Origin: Caulochytrium protostelioides
Taxonomy: Eukaryota; Chytridiomycota; Caulochytriomycetes; Caulochytriales; Caulochytriaceae
DNA: 26,631 bases
Assembly: GCA_003615045.1 (NCBI GenBank)
Contig: ML014334.1
Span: 1 to 26,631 of the forward strand
Direction of reading: 5' to 3'
The notes beneath the pieces are model-generated. The model was not told where the DNA came from. It saw only the letters and a list, made by a program, of their open reading frames with translations, and made no database searches. The position numbers and the translations under genes are program-made. This document shows, piece by piece, positions 1-9,165 of this stretch; positions within the stretch are counted from its first letter, which is position 1; each line of letters opens with the position of its first letter.

Positions 1-38
1 GCAGAGGCAGAGGCAGAGGCAGAGGCAGAGGCAGAGGC
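1..38. repeat. (GCAGAG)n hexanucleotide repeat at window edge
   Basis: About six perfect copies of GCAGAG run from the first base and end in a GCG/GCC-rich stretch. Read on the plus strand the repeat is open in several frames, as an Arg-Gly tail or an Ala-Glu tail, so it could be the 3' end of a gene that starts outside the window. The Arg-Gly frame stops at a TGA near base 88. A GTAGG donor at 116 and a TTCCGCAG acceptor ending at 215 would extend the Ala-Glu frame to a stop near 310. Neither reading is recognisable, so only the repeat is called. Confidence 0.85.
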
Positions 39-635
39 GGCCACCGCCGCGGCTGTCAAAAGAAACCCGACGGCGTTGGCATTTCCTGAAGGATGTGCCG
101 ACCCACGACCACGAGGTAGGCTTCCTCGATAGACAGCGCCGACCGCCACTCACTAGACAGGGTCGGAGGTGTTTGATACCCACGATGATCACATTTCGTT
201 GTCTTGTTTCCGCAGCGAGACCGTCGACACTTCGGCACTCCGGCCACCGGCTGAACGACCCCCGGCCCGCCCCGCCCCGCCGCGCACGAGGCCCCCATGC
301 CAGTAGATGACGTGGGTGTGGCGCCTCGCAACCAAAGGGTTCCCCTTTCTCCTTCCGGCGAATGACAGCCATCGGATGCGCCTCACAGGCTCATGTGGTC
401 GCTCCTCCCTTCCACGGGAGCGTCACGCCCAGCGTTCACGCTCATCATAGGCTGTGATCAGCGGGTCCGGCTTTTGGCTGGACGGCAACCCGCCGACGCG
501 GGTCGCGTGCGTTGATTCACGACGGCGTTTGACCACCAGCGATGTCCATTTCGATTCATACCCCTATCGATACTTATGCATACAGCGTCACCGTCGCACG
601 ACGCGGACCCACCGGCGACCGGGGAACAAGCCGCG
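39..635. other. Region without a supported gene (3' of the minus-strand gene)
   Basis: This is the 3' flank of the minus-strand gene that ends at 636. It may also hold the tail of a gene that enters from the left edge. The short open frames on both strands are arginine-rich and show no family features. No RNA gene was recognised. Confidence 0.5.
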
Positions 636-2166
636 CTAGGCTCTCGGGGGAGCGGCCGAGGCCGCGCGTTCCCGATGGGCGGCACGCAATGTTTGCAAGA
701 GTTCGCGGTCCGCGGCGGACAGCGACGTGGTGGATTTCGCCAGCGCCGCCGTCACAAACGCCTCAGCCTCGCGCCGCACGGCCGCATGCCGGTCCTCCGA
801 CGGGCCGATGGCCGTGCTCATCGTCTCGGCCGGCCCGCCGGCACGCGATGCAGGGCGCGGCTGCGACGGCGCGGGGGCCGATGCCGACGCCGATGTCGCG
901 GCCGGCACGGGCTGTCCGCGCCAGGCATACAGCGCGCGCAAGAAGTCGTCGCGGTTCGCGGCTTCGTCCACGGTGCCAGTCCATGCCCCATGCGACGCTG
1001 CGGCCGGCGGCGGACTGGTCGACATGCCGCTGACGGTCGCGCTCGCTGCCGTCGGGATGACACCGGTCCGCGCGGTGCCGTCCGTCTCGCCGTCGTCGTA
1101 GCGCGTGGTCGTCAGCAGCCGCAGCGTGGTGCCCGGCGGCGGCATCGATGGAAAGCCCGGCGGGCTCTCGTCGGAGCCCGTCGAGAGGGCACTGGAGCCG
1201 GAGACGGAGCTCGCCCCGGAGCGCAAGCGGCCGTCGGCGGCTGGCGCGATGGGTCGCCGGCCCGCGGCGCTGCGACGCCCGGCGGCCAGCTCGGCAGCCA
1301 GCTCAGCGCTGGACCCCGAGGTCGACAGAGACAGAGATGGCGGCGGCGAGGGCGCGGTCGCGGTGCCGCGAACGCTCGAGGACGCTGCGCCACGCGTCGG
1401 CGGCGGCCGCGGCGAACGGCCGGTGGCCGAGGGCGCAGTCGCGGGCGGCGCTGGGACGCGGCGAGCGGCCGATCCGCCGGAGCTCGGGGGACCGCCGGGC
1501 GGCGGGACCGAGTTATACCGCACGGCGGCGATCTTCGGATGCTCATCTCGCAGATCATCGTCGTCCTCATAGGAAGGTACGACGGCATCACTCGGTCGCC
1601 ACTAGATGGATGGATAGAAACAATACGCGGCGTGAGTCACACTGAGGATCGGCTTACAATGCCGTATGATGCCGGTGGTGCTGGGGCATACTTACGGCCG
1701 TGACGCCACCGAGGCGAGCCATCTCGCGAGCTTCCTCATAGTCGAATGGCCGCTCGCGCTCGCGCTGTGCTTGCTGTGCGAGTTCCTCATTCAGCTCTAC
1801 TTGGATATGCCGATACTTCTGGAACTGGTGGCGCGCTTTCGCTGCAGCGGTGCTCTTCGGTGCGGCGATCTTGCTCGGGGGACTGAGGAGCGCATCCGCC
1901 GAGGCTTTGGCCGGCGACGCGTTTGCCCATCGCGCAGTTCCCGCGGCAAGGCGATCCTGTGAGCCGCTGGCGCTGCCGGACTTGGCGCGCATCGTTGCGA
2001 GGTGTGTGGATCGGTTAAACGTTTCCCGTAAGACTTGGAGACGTGCGGCGGCACGCTCGTTCTCGGCCGCCAGGCGTTCCATTTCGCTTTGGACGGCGGC
2101 GCCGGGCGACGGCCGACCTGCGGCGCCGCCGCCGCGAGCACGCGGCAGAAGCTTGGTGCTGGCCAT
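636..2166 (-). CDS. Two-exon gene, coiled-coil protein of uncertain function, weakly ZBBX-like
   Basis: Exon 1 runs 2166-1696 and exon 2 runs 1565-636, joined in phase 0 (GTAAGT donor, ATGAG acceptor), giving 466 residues. The chosen ATG at 2166 has A at -3 and G at +4. The frame stays open upstream to another ATG at 2556, but that stretch does not look coding. Residues 25-55 form a Glu/Leu/Arg-rich coiled coil (SEMERLAAENERAAARLQ). Residues 108-155 are a second charged helix ending DYEEAREMARLGG. An Asp-rich DDDDL follows the splice junction, then a Ser/Pro/Ala-rich region. Near residue 363 lies DDFLRALYAWR, fitting the pattern F-x-x-A-L-x-x-W-R. That motif and the N-terminal coil resemble the cilium-associated B-box protein ZBBX as I recall it, but no Cys/His zinc finger is present. 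Gene existence is likely; function is open. Confidence 0.65.
1566..1695 (-). other. Intron of the 636-2166 gene
   Basis: 130 bp, phase 0. It has a perfect GTAAGT donor and an AG acceptor preceded by a short pyrimidine run. A CTCAC branch-like site lies inside. Removing it joins ...LGGVTA to DDDDLRDEHPK. Confidence 0.75.
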
Positions 2167-3257
2167 CGTGCCACCGAAAGACGATGGGCGAGACCCTGAG
2201 ATCGTGTCAGTCAAGCCGTAGAGCTGATCCGCTGGGCGACGACGTCGATCTCGCCACAAAGCAGCAGAAAGGGATGGGCGAAAAATGATTCGATGCAAGA
2301 TGGGCCGGTCGGCAAAACATTTAGAGACGGGTGACGTCGGGAGGGGGATGGACAAAGCCTGCTCGCCGTCTAGAAAAGTCACTACCGATTTTACTCTCGA
2401 CTTTACCGCTCCATCACGATGGGTATAAATGACTTCTGCGAAGCCCCTCGTTCGTATGGAGTAGCTCGGCATCACAAAGCCGAAGCCCATGCTGATGCGC
2501 GTCATGCGGCGTCGGACTAGAACGAATTCGAGCCCCGCGGTCAGCTCACATCGCATCGCATCGAGGGTCAGCGGTTGCTAACGACCGTTGTTTGTTTGGA
2601 CGTAGCGGCGGCGCATCGGGATGGTCGCAACGATCTTGTGCATGCTGCCGGCCGCGAGCGGAGTTTGGCATCCCCCCGGGTCGGACCGCGCAGATCGCCG
2701 TGCCAGGCGGATCTGGCGAGCGGCCTCAAGCCGTGTGGGTCTGAGCCACACCCGATCAGGTAAACCGCCCAGCCGCGGAAGATCCCTCTGGCACGTGATA
2801 ACCGGCCGTTTCTGGATGGATTCAAGATGATAAACGAGTATCATCGTCGTTCGGTGCTTCGTACGCTTCTCTCCGGTGCGCTGAGCGTCGTCCTTTCTGC
2901 CGGAACACCCGGACCGCCCGCGGAAGGTCTCGTCTCGATCGCGCGACAAATGGGGCCAAATGGGACCAAATAGGGGCAGAGCGGCTTGTCCCCGGGGCCG
3001 GCGGCCCTCCCCTCCCGCCCCGGATAGGGGTCTCGGTCGCACCGCCGTTTCCGGGCGATGCGCGCCACGACTTGGCTTATCGACGTCACTGCTAGGAACA
3101 GCGGGAACCACGCTGATCGCGCCGTGCAGCTCTACCGCGTCCTAATTAGGTCACTGATGTGAATGGTGATCTCAGCGTTGCTCAGAGAGGGTCATCTGAC
3201 GGACATGGCCCCTCGGTCATCCTAGCGCGACTGAGGCGAGCCAGTAGGATCCGGTTG
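2167..3257. promoter_or_regulatory. Divergent intergenic region (minus-strand gene / ETR1)
   Basis: About 1.1 kb separates two divergently transcribed genes, so it probably holds both promoters. A perfect CACGTG E-box lies at 2792-2797. A 7-bp inverted repeat GATGATA/TATCATC with a 6-bp spacer lies at 2826-2845. Three tandem 10-bp units close to CCAAATGGGR lie at 2946-2975. A TATAAAT at 2424-2430 is too far from either ATG to assign. No coding exon is supported here. Confidence 0.5.
2946..2975. repeat. Three tandem 10-bp CArG-like units
   Basis: Three adjacent decamers read ACAAATGGGG, CCAAATGGGA and CCAAATAGGG. The last two are one step from the MADS-box CArG consensus CC(A/T)6GG. They lie about 285-310 bp upstream of the ETR1 start. 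Regulatory use is inference. Confidence 0.6.
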
Positions 3258-4744
3258 ATGACTTATTTGAGACTAACTTACCGTTCATCTGCTCCATCCA
3301 TATCACGCACTATGCCTTCATCCAGCTCGCTTCAACAGATCTTGAGCCAGGGCGCTCGTGCCCTGGTGGTGAACAAACTCGGCAATCCTAGCTCGGTTTG
3401 CAGGTAGGCAGCAACGCGCTCCGACGGGTACGCGAACACGAGAGGACAGGGTCTGGTCGCTGCGCCACGTCGCGATCCATCAAGTACACCTCATTCGCGT
3501 GTATGCTGTGGTCGGGCATTCTCTGAACTTATGATACTTTTTTTTGTTGATTTTCCTTGATTGTGACGTCGTGATCAGCTGGCAAAAGGTGCCGCTGAGC
3601 GCGCCACAGAAGGGCCAGGTGCTTGTCGAGTTCATGCTGTCACCCATCAATCCGTCTGACATCAATTCGATTCAAGGTAAGTGTCGCAGCCAAATCTTCA
3701 CAACCACCCGGCAAATGGCATGATTCGCACGCGCAACTCACTTCCTGCTTTCCGATGATCGATCTTGGCGACTTGTCTTGTTGGCATACGAACTGCGGCA
3801 TGGCGCTAGGCGTGTACCCCATCAAGCCCCACTTTGACGAGAAGGCGGGGTATGCAATCGGCGGCAACGAAGGCCTCGCGCGCGTCGTGGCCGTGCCCGA
3901 TGAGGAAGCCGCCGAGTCGCCGTTGAAGGTCGGCGACTGGGTGCTCCCGCGGCAATCGGGCATGGGGACGTGGCGCTCGCACGGCGTCTTCGACGCTTCA
4001 TCGCTGATGGCGCTGCGCCACTCCCCGCGCCCGCCGCCCGAGTTCGCCGCCACGCTGCGCGTAAACCTCTGCACGGCATACCGCATGCTGCGTGACTTTG
4101 TGACGCTTGCACCCAATGAGCCGGTTCTGCAGAATGCGGCCAACTCGGGCGTCGGCCAGGCCGTGGTCCAGCTCGCTCGCCACTGGGGCCACCGCAGTAT
4201 CAACATCGTCCGCGACGAGGGCTTCGAGGCCAAAGCGGCGATGCTCAAGTCGCTCGGGGCCGATGTCGTGCTGCGCGAGTCGGAGCTGCGTGAGGCCTCG
4301 CTCGCAGAAAAGCTTGCGCCTGCGACAACGACGCCGGGCAGCGACAAGGTCCTGCAGCCGCGGCTTGCGCTGAACGCGGTCGGCGGGCCGGCTACCCGGG
4401 ACATGCTGCGCCTCTTGGGCACTGGCGCGACCGTCGTCACGTACGGCGCGATGTCCCGCAAACCGCTGGAGCTCTCGGCGGGGTCGCAGATCTTCAGCGA
4501 TCTGACGGCGAAAGGATTCTGGATGACCCGCTGGAGCCGCGACGCACCGCCCGGGGCGCAGCAGGAGATGATCGATGATCTCATTTCCCTGAACATTGCG
4601 GGGCACCTTAAGCCGGTGGAGGCCGCCACCCATGTCACCGCGTCCCAGCTCGACCAGGCGGGGCCGGGCGGCGGCGACCTCGTCAAGACTATCCTGGACG
4701 CCGGCTCCAAGCACATCTTGGACTTTGAGGTCGCCGACGACTAA
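3258..4744 (+). CDS. ETR1: Mitochondrial trans-2-enoyl-CoA/ACP reductase (Etr1/MECR)
   Basis: This NADPH-dependent enzyme catalyses the last step of each mitochondrial fatty acid synthesis (type II) cycle, the route to lipoic acid. Exons are 3258-3403, 3579-3676 and 3810-4744; phases match at both joins and give 392 residues, close to yeast Etr1 and human MECR. Family hallmarks in order: SPINPSDINSIQGVY (residues 70-84, with Y84 aligning to the catalytic Tyr), GGNEGLARVVAV, VGDWVLP, GTWRSHGVF, NLCTAYRML, a Rossmann segment QNAANSGVGQAVVQLA, SINIVRDEG, LALNAVGG and GFWMTRWSRD. The first ATG (3258) adds an 18-residue Arg/Ser/Thr-rich stretch without acidic residues, typical of a targeting peptide. 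A second in-frame ATG at 3312 has A at -3, whereas the first has T at -3. It lies between the divergent coiled-coil gene and GRS1. Confidence 0.95.
3404..3578 (+). other. ETR1 intron 1
   Basis: 175 bp, phase 2, with a GTAGGC donor and a GATCAG acceptor preceded by T-rich sequence. The join creates an AGC codon and reads SSVC-S-WQKVP. Confidence 0.85.
3677..3809 (+). other. ETR1 intron 2
   Basis: 133 bp, phase 1, with a GTAAGT donor and a GCGCTAG acceptor. The join restores the conserved SIQ-G-VYP segment that carries the catalytic Tyr. Confidence 0.9.
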
Positions 4745-5412
4745 GTCCAACAAATGCTGGGTTATTGTGCAGTCATGCTGCATGCTATGCTTCTGCGGCA
4801 TCCTGATATCTTTGTTATATTCGTCATCGCTTCTTTTTTCAGGTGATGACTTGGCCGTGTCCTGACGGCTGCTGGGTGACCCATGCCATGACCCAGACCC
4901 ATGCCTTGGCTTCCGAACGGAATAAGGGTGTGGACAGCGGGTCGTGGCGTGCAGCCGACCCAGGTGACCCAAGTGGGGCGCTGGGCGGGTCGGGGGAAGT
5001 TGGGGACCCCGACGCGTCTCCGACGCAGGGTGCTTGCGGCCATGACCCCGCGCCACCATCCCGATGGCCCTGTGAGACGCAGTATCGCGAGTATACCTGG
5101 AAGGATACTAATGACCCTTAAGTGACGGAATTGAGCTTCCAAGGTGCTACAAGGACGTTAGAGAAGTCGTTTTCACGTCGACATGTCGAGTTGGAGGTCT
5201 GGCTCAAGAAGGAATTAAGCTGACCAAACTCCAACCCCTCTTTGGATTGACACACACCCATTTCTAGAAACTGTTCTCAGGTCGTAGTACCACCAGTGCT
5301 ACGTATCCGTGCCAGTTTCGCACCTTTCCCCTCTGCTTTCCATTCTCTTATCCCTTAAGACCCGTTGCGGTTGAACTGAGTGCCGCGCGAGACATCTCTC
5401 TCGCTCCTCTCT
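4745..5412 (+). promoter_or_regulatory. ETR1 3' flank and GRS1 promoter/5' leader
   Basis: About 670 bp between the ETR1 stop and the first GRS1 ATG. The left part is T-rich, as expected for a 3' end. A 10-bp direct repeat GACCCATGCC occurs at 4878-4887 and 4896-4905. A G-rich stretch follows at about 4970-5000. The last 100 bp are CT-rich, as in many fungal 5' leaders. No gene is supported. Confidence 0.5.
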
Positions 5413-8400
5413 ATGCGCCCGGCTTGGTCTCTTGCGCTGCTGTTTCGTGTGCGAAGCGTACTGCCTTCTCGGCTGCTCTCTTCGCGTTTTCTGACGAAAG
5501 CTCCGACACATACCAGTTTTCGATCTTCCTTGCAACGCCCCTTTCATACGTCGCTTCCATCTTTCAAACCCGTCACGATGGAGCAGATGCGTGAGGCCGT
5601 TACGGCGCTGGAGCGCCAGGTTGCGGCTCAGGCTGAGGTCGTCAAGCAGCAGAAGGCTGCTGCGCCCGGCGACAAGGCTGCCTGGCAGCCGGCGGTGGAC
5701 GCGCTGCTGGCGCTGAAGAAGGACTTGACGGCGGCCCAGAAGAAGCTCGCCGATAGTCTCGCCGAATCGAGCGGCGCTGCGGCAGCGCCCGCGTTTGACC
5801 GCGCGGCCTTGGAGTCGATGCTGTTCTCGCGCTTCTTCTTTGCGCCGGCGTTCGGCATCTACGGCGGCGTCCGCGGCCTCTACGATTACGGCCCGCCCGG
5901 CACGTCCCTGCAGACGAACATTCTCCACATCTGGCGCCAGCATTTTGTGCTCGAGGAAGATATGCTCGAGATCGACACGACGAACCTGACCCCGGCGGAA
6001 GTCCTCAAGACCAGCGGCCACGTGGAGCGCTTTGCGGACTACATGGTGAAGGACCCGAGCAACGGCGTCATCTACCGCGCGGACCACCTGGTGAAGGACG
6101 TGCTGAAGGCTCGCTTGGACGGTCACCAACTCGCGCTTCAGGCCAAGCTGGCGCCCGTGGCGCCCGCCAAGAAGGGCGGCGCGAAGGGCGATGCCGCGAA
6201 GCCGCCGCCACAGGAGTTGAACGCCGAGACGATTGCGCGCTACGAGACGATTCTGGACACGCTCGACAACTACGTTGGCGATGCGCTGACGAAGCTGATG
6301 GCCGACGAGAACATTTGCGCGCTCGACACGAACGTCCGTGTCACCGACCCGGAGCTGTTCAACCTCATGTTCTCGACGCAGATCGGCCCCACGGGCAACA
6401 ACGTCGGGTACCTGCGCCCGGAGACGGCGCAGGGCCACTTCCTCAACTTCAAGAACCTGTACCAGTACAACCAGGAGTCGATGCCGTTCGCGTCGGCGAG
6501 CATCGGCCGCTCGTTCCGCAACGAGATCTCCCCGCGCCAGGGTCTGCTGCGCGTGCGCGAGTTCACGATGGCGGAGATCGAGCACTTCGTCGACCCGCTC
6601 AAGAAGGACCACCCGCGCTTCCACGAGGTCGCCGATCTATCGCTGCCGCTGTGGTCCGCGGACGCCCAGATGAACGGCCAGCCCATCGTGCAATGCACCG
6701 TCCGCGACGCCGTCGCCTTGGGGCTGATCAACAACCAGACCCTGGCGTACTTTGTGGCCCGCATCTACCTGTTCCTAGTGAAGATCGGCATTGACCCGCA
6801 GCGTATCCGTATGCGCCAGCACATGGCCAACGAGATGGCGCACTACGCCCAGGGCTGCTGGGACGCCGAGATCCAGTCGAGCTATGGCTGGATCGAGTGT
6901 GTCGGCTGCGCGGACCGTTCGGCCTACGATCTCTCGGCCCACAGCGCCCGCACCAAGGAGCGCCTCGTGGCGCGCGAGATGCTCGCCGAGCCCATCGTCA
7001 AGACCGCGTGGATGATGGACATCAACAAGGCCAAGCTTGGCCCGGCCTTCAAGGGCGACGCCAAGCACGTGCTGGCGTACTTCGAGGGCCTCAAGTCGTG
7101 CACCTCCGGCGAGTGGGATGAAGCAGCCCTGCTCCGCCTCAAGGCGCAGCTCGATGCCGACCACCAGGCCGAAATCGTCGCCCCCAACGGCAAGACCTAC
7201 ACGGTCACCGAGGCTATGATTGCCGTGCGCCAGGAGACTACGAAGGTGACAGGTAAGCCCCACTCGTGTCGAACAGCAGCCCGCATTTTGGCATGCGGCT
7301 GCTGTTTTCTATGTTCTGTTCTCTACTTTTGTTTCTCCGACCCTTCCATCCGTTTCTTCTTTTTCTTTCAGGTGTTGCCACCGAGTAGGATGGCAGCGCT
7401 CCGCGAATCCCTTAGATCCCCCATTAGTCGCTCTCGTTGACGCGAGGGCGACACAACGGCACTTGTGGCCCGACCGATTAATGGGCGTATGAGTCATTGG
7501 TTCGCAAGAGCAAGACTGTGCTGATGGCATTTCTGTGCGGTCGCATGCGTCCGCATCCGCTGCGGGGTTCTGTCTCACAGATACCCGTGGCGTGCGCGGA
7601 ACTCACGGATGCGGTTGTGCGTCATTTGGCAGTTAAGTTCGTTTCCGCGACGTTTCAGTTTCACGTGATCGCGGCTCTTTTGGTCCGGGGTTCCCCCGGG
7701 CATGGAGGGGCCGTGGCGCGCTCGGCTGTGCGCCGCTTCGAGCTTGGTCCGCATTTAACCCCCTATTCGTTTGTCGGACGTGGCGTGACCGTTATGGTCG
7801 CGTCGTGGATGGCGGACGATCCTTTCGCCGGGTTGGCTGCATGGTTCTGCTTAACCGTATGACGATGCTGCAGCACCAGTGACGGCACGAATATGCCTCT
7901 CTGGCGCTGGCTTGGCCGCTGTGGGCGTGATTGATCGCGTTATGGTGGATCTTCGTTTCTGCTACGCCCTTTCGTGGTGATCGCAGCGCTCTCTGGCTTC
8001 GGCCAGCGGGGCGTGGCGGTCACCATTGGCATTTCGACTCGGCACGAAGCCCCATAATAGTCCACCCAGGCCAGGTTCGACCTTTTGAAAGGCACCCCGC
8101 GGAGCACATTTTCTCTTGGTTTTCTCACTTGCGTCCTCCTGACGGTCGTCATTCTGTTCTCGAGAGTGTCTTTATACAGACCTTGGGTCTTGGCCGGCCT
8201 CGCCGAGCCGCGTTCCGAACCAACGCCAGTCGACTCACTTCTTGTCATCTTGTGTTTCTACTGTGCTCTTCTTTGCTTTCGATGGGTCCAGTCCGCGAGT
8301 TTGTGCCCAATGTCATTGAGCCCTCGTTTGGTATCGGCCGCATCCTGTACTCGCTGCTCGAGCACAGCTACTACGTGCGCCCGGGCGCTGACAGCCAGCG

Positions 8401-8791
8401 TCGCGTGCTGTCGTTCCCCCCGGCCGTCGCGCCCATCAAGGCGCTGGTCGTGCCGCTTTCCAAATCCACCGAGTTCGAGCCCTTTGTCCGCGAGCTCACG
8501 GCCGCACTCCGTGTCCGCGGCCTGGCATCCCGCGTCGACGACTCGTCCGGCTCGATCGGCCGCCGCTACGCCCGCAACGACGAGCTCGGCACGCCGTTTG
8601 GCCTCACCGTCGACTTCCAGACGCTGAAGGATCAGTCCATCACTCTGCGCGAGCGTGACTCGACCCGCCAGCTCCGCGTCCCCTCGATCGGCGCCGCCGT
8701 CGACGCCGTCGCAGACCTCGTCCACGGCCGCAAGACCTGGGCCGAGGTCGCGGCCGTCTTCCCCGAATTCGTTGGCCAGGACCTCGACTAA
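5413..8791 (+). CDS. GRS1: Glycyl-tRNA synthetase, probable dual mitochondrial/cytosolic enzyme
   Basis: A class II synthetase that charges tRNA-Gly. Exon 1 is 5413-7252 and exon 2 is 8292-8791, joined in phase 1 (G|TC = Val), giving 779 residues. A second ATG at 5578 gives 724 residues, near the usual cytosolic length. Residues 1-55 are Arg/Ser/Leu-rich without acidic residues and end RPFHTSLPS, a targeting peptide. Then come a WHEP-like helical hairpin (about 56-120), the core starting FFFAPAFGIYGG with GLYDYGPPG, LKTSGHVERFADYM, a Lys/Ala/Pro insert, GYLRPETAQG, motif 2 (FRNEISPRQGLLRVREFTM, from about 366), EMAHYAQGCWDAE, SYGWIECVGCADRS, motif 3 (PNVIEPSFGIGRI, from about 619) and the anticodon-binding domain with VDDSSGSIGRRYARNDELG. 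The first ATG has T at -3, the second A at -3 and G at +4. The 1039-bp intron is the oddity: stopping at its internal acceptor would delete motif 3. Confidence 0.96.
7253..8291 (+). other. Long GRS1 intron with an internal strong 3' splice site
   Basis: The GTAAGC donor at 7253 and GGTCCAG acceptor ending at 8291 preserve phase and join KVT-V-REFVPNVIEP, matching the family. The intron is six to eight times longer than the others here. At 7355-7371 it carries a near-perfect pyrimidine tract ending TTTCTTTCAG. Using that acceptor (a 119-bp intron) would add Gly-Val-Ala-Thr-Glu and stop at 7386-7388. CAG is followed directly by GT, so the site could also serve recursive splicing. The remaining 900 bp shows no convincing exon. 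It contains CACGTG at 7662-7667 and a small CCGGGG/CCCCGG hairpin at 7685-7699. Confidence 0.85.
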
Positions 8792-8820
8792 AGCCCAGCA
8801 TCCTCGCGGACGCATCAGCG

Positions 8821-8865
8821 TCGGAAATGACGCTGTGGGTAATGACGCTGTCGGAAATGACGCTG
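8821..8865. repeat. Three tandem 15-bp units
   Basis: Units TCGGAAATGACGCTG, TGGGTAATGACGCTG and TCGGAAATGACGCTG. The first and third are identical; the middle differs at three positions. Each carries ATGACGC, close to a CRE/ATF half-site. The array starts 29 bp after the GRS1 stop, probably within its 3' UTR. Confidence 0.9.
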
Positions 8866-9060
8866 TCGCACAATGATGGTCACCCCAGTGATGTTCATGG
8901 CCTCACTTTTAACCCATGTGACGAGACGATGGCGCATTCAGGGGCTAGGGTGGTGTCCGCTGAAAGAAGGATGACTCGGTAAGGGCCTCCTGATTCACCG
9001 ATTCCTGTATATGTAGATAGACGTGATACTCAATCCCCAGCGGTAGTCTGAGAGAGGGGG

Positions 9061-9098
9061 GAGGCTCGTGCCCGATCGTCTCATCGGGCACGGGCCTC
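9061..9098. other. Strong hairpin, 16-bp stem and 6-base loop
   Basis: GAGGCTCGTGCCCGAT (9061-9076) pairs with ATCGGGCACGGGCCTC (9083-9098). Fifteen Watson-Crick pairs and one T.G wobble close the loop CGTCTC. No U-tract or ACA box marks it as a known RNA class. It could be a 3'-UTR structure or part of an unannotated RNA. Confidence 0.85.
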
Positions 9099-9140
9099 GT
9101 CGGCGGGCCGGCGGGTGAGTTCAACAAAAAAACATTCAGC

Positions 9141-9165
9141 GTGGCTTAGCGATAAGCGAAGCCAC
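9141..9165. other. Second hairpin with a nested GNRA-type loop
   Basis: GTGGCTT (9141-9147) pairs with AAGCCAC (9159-9165). Alternatively GCTTA (9144-9148) pairs with TAAGC (9153-9157) around a GCGA tetraloop. The two folds are mutually exclusive. It sits 42 bases after the first hairpin, across an A-rich linker (9123-9134). Confidence 0.7.

Noticed and set aside
576-1703. 375-codon plus-strand frame opposite the coiled-coil gene
   Set aside because: It is dominated by Arg/Gly/Ala runs typical of a shadow frame. The minus strand has a phase-matched intron and structured segments.
2424-2430. TATAAAT as a core promoter element
   Set aside because: It points rightward but lies over 800 bp from the ETR1 start, with no gene between.
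5299-6624. 441-codon minus-strand frame opposite GRS1, and 3640-4716 opposite ETR1
   Set aside because: Shadows of confirmed genes; no motifs and no independent signals.
7497-8791. Two-gene model: truncated GRS1 plus a separate downstream anticodon-binding protein starting at ATG 8282
   Set aside because: The 7252/8292 join is exactly in phase and restores the conserved segment before PNVIEPSFG, so one gene is the simpler reading.
9061-9165. H/ACA snoRNA
   Set aside because: Hairpin, linker, hairpin order is present, but the stems lack internal pseudouridylation pockets and no ACA follows the second hairpin.
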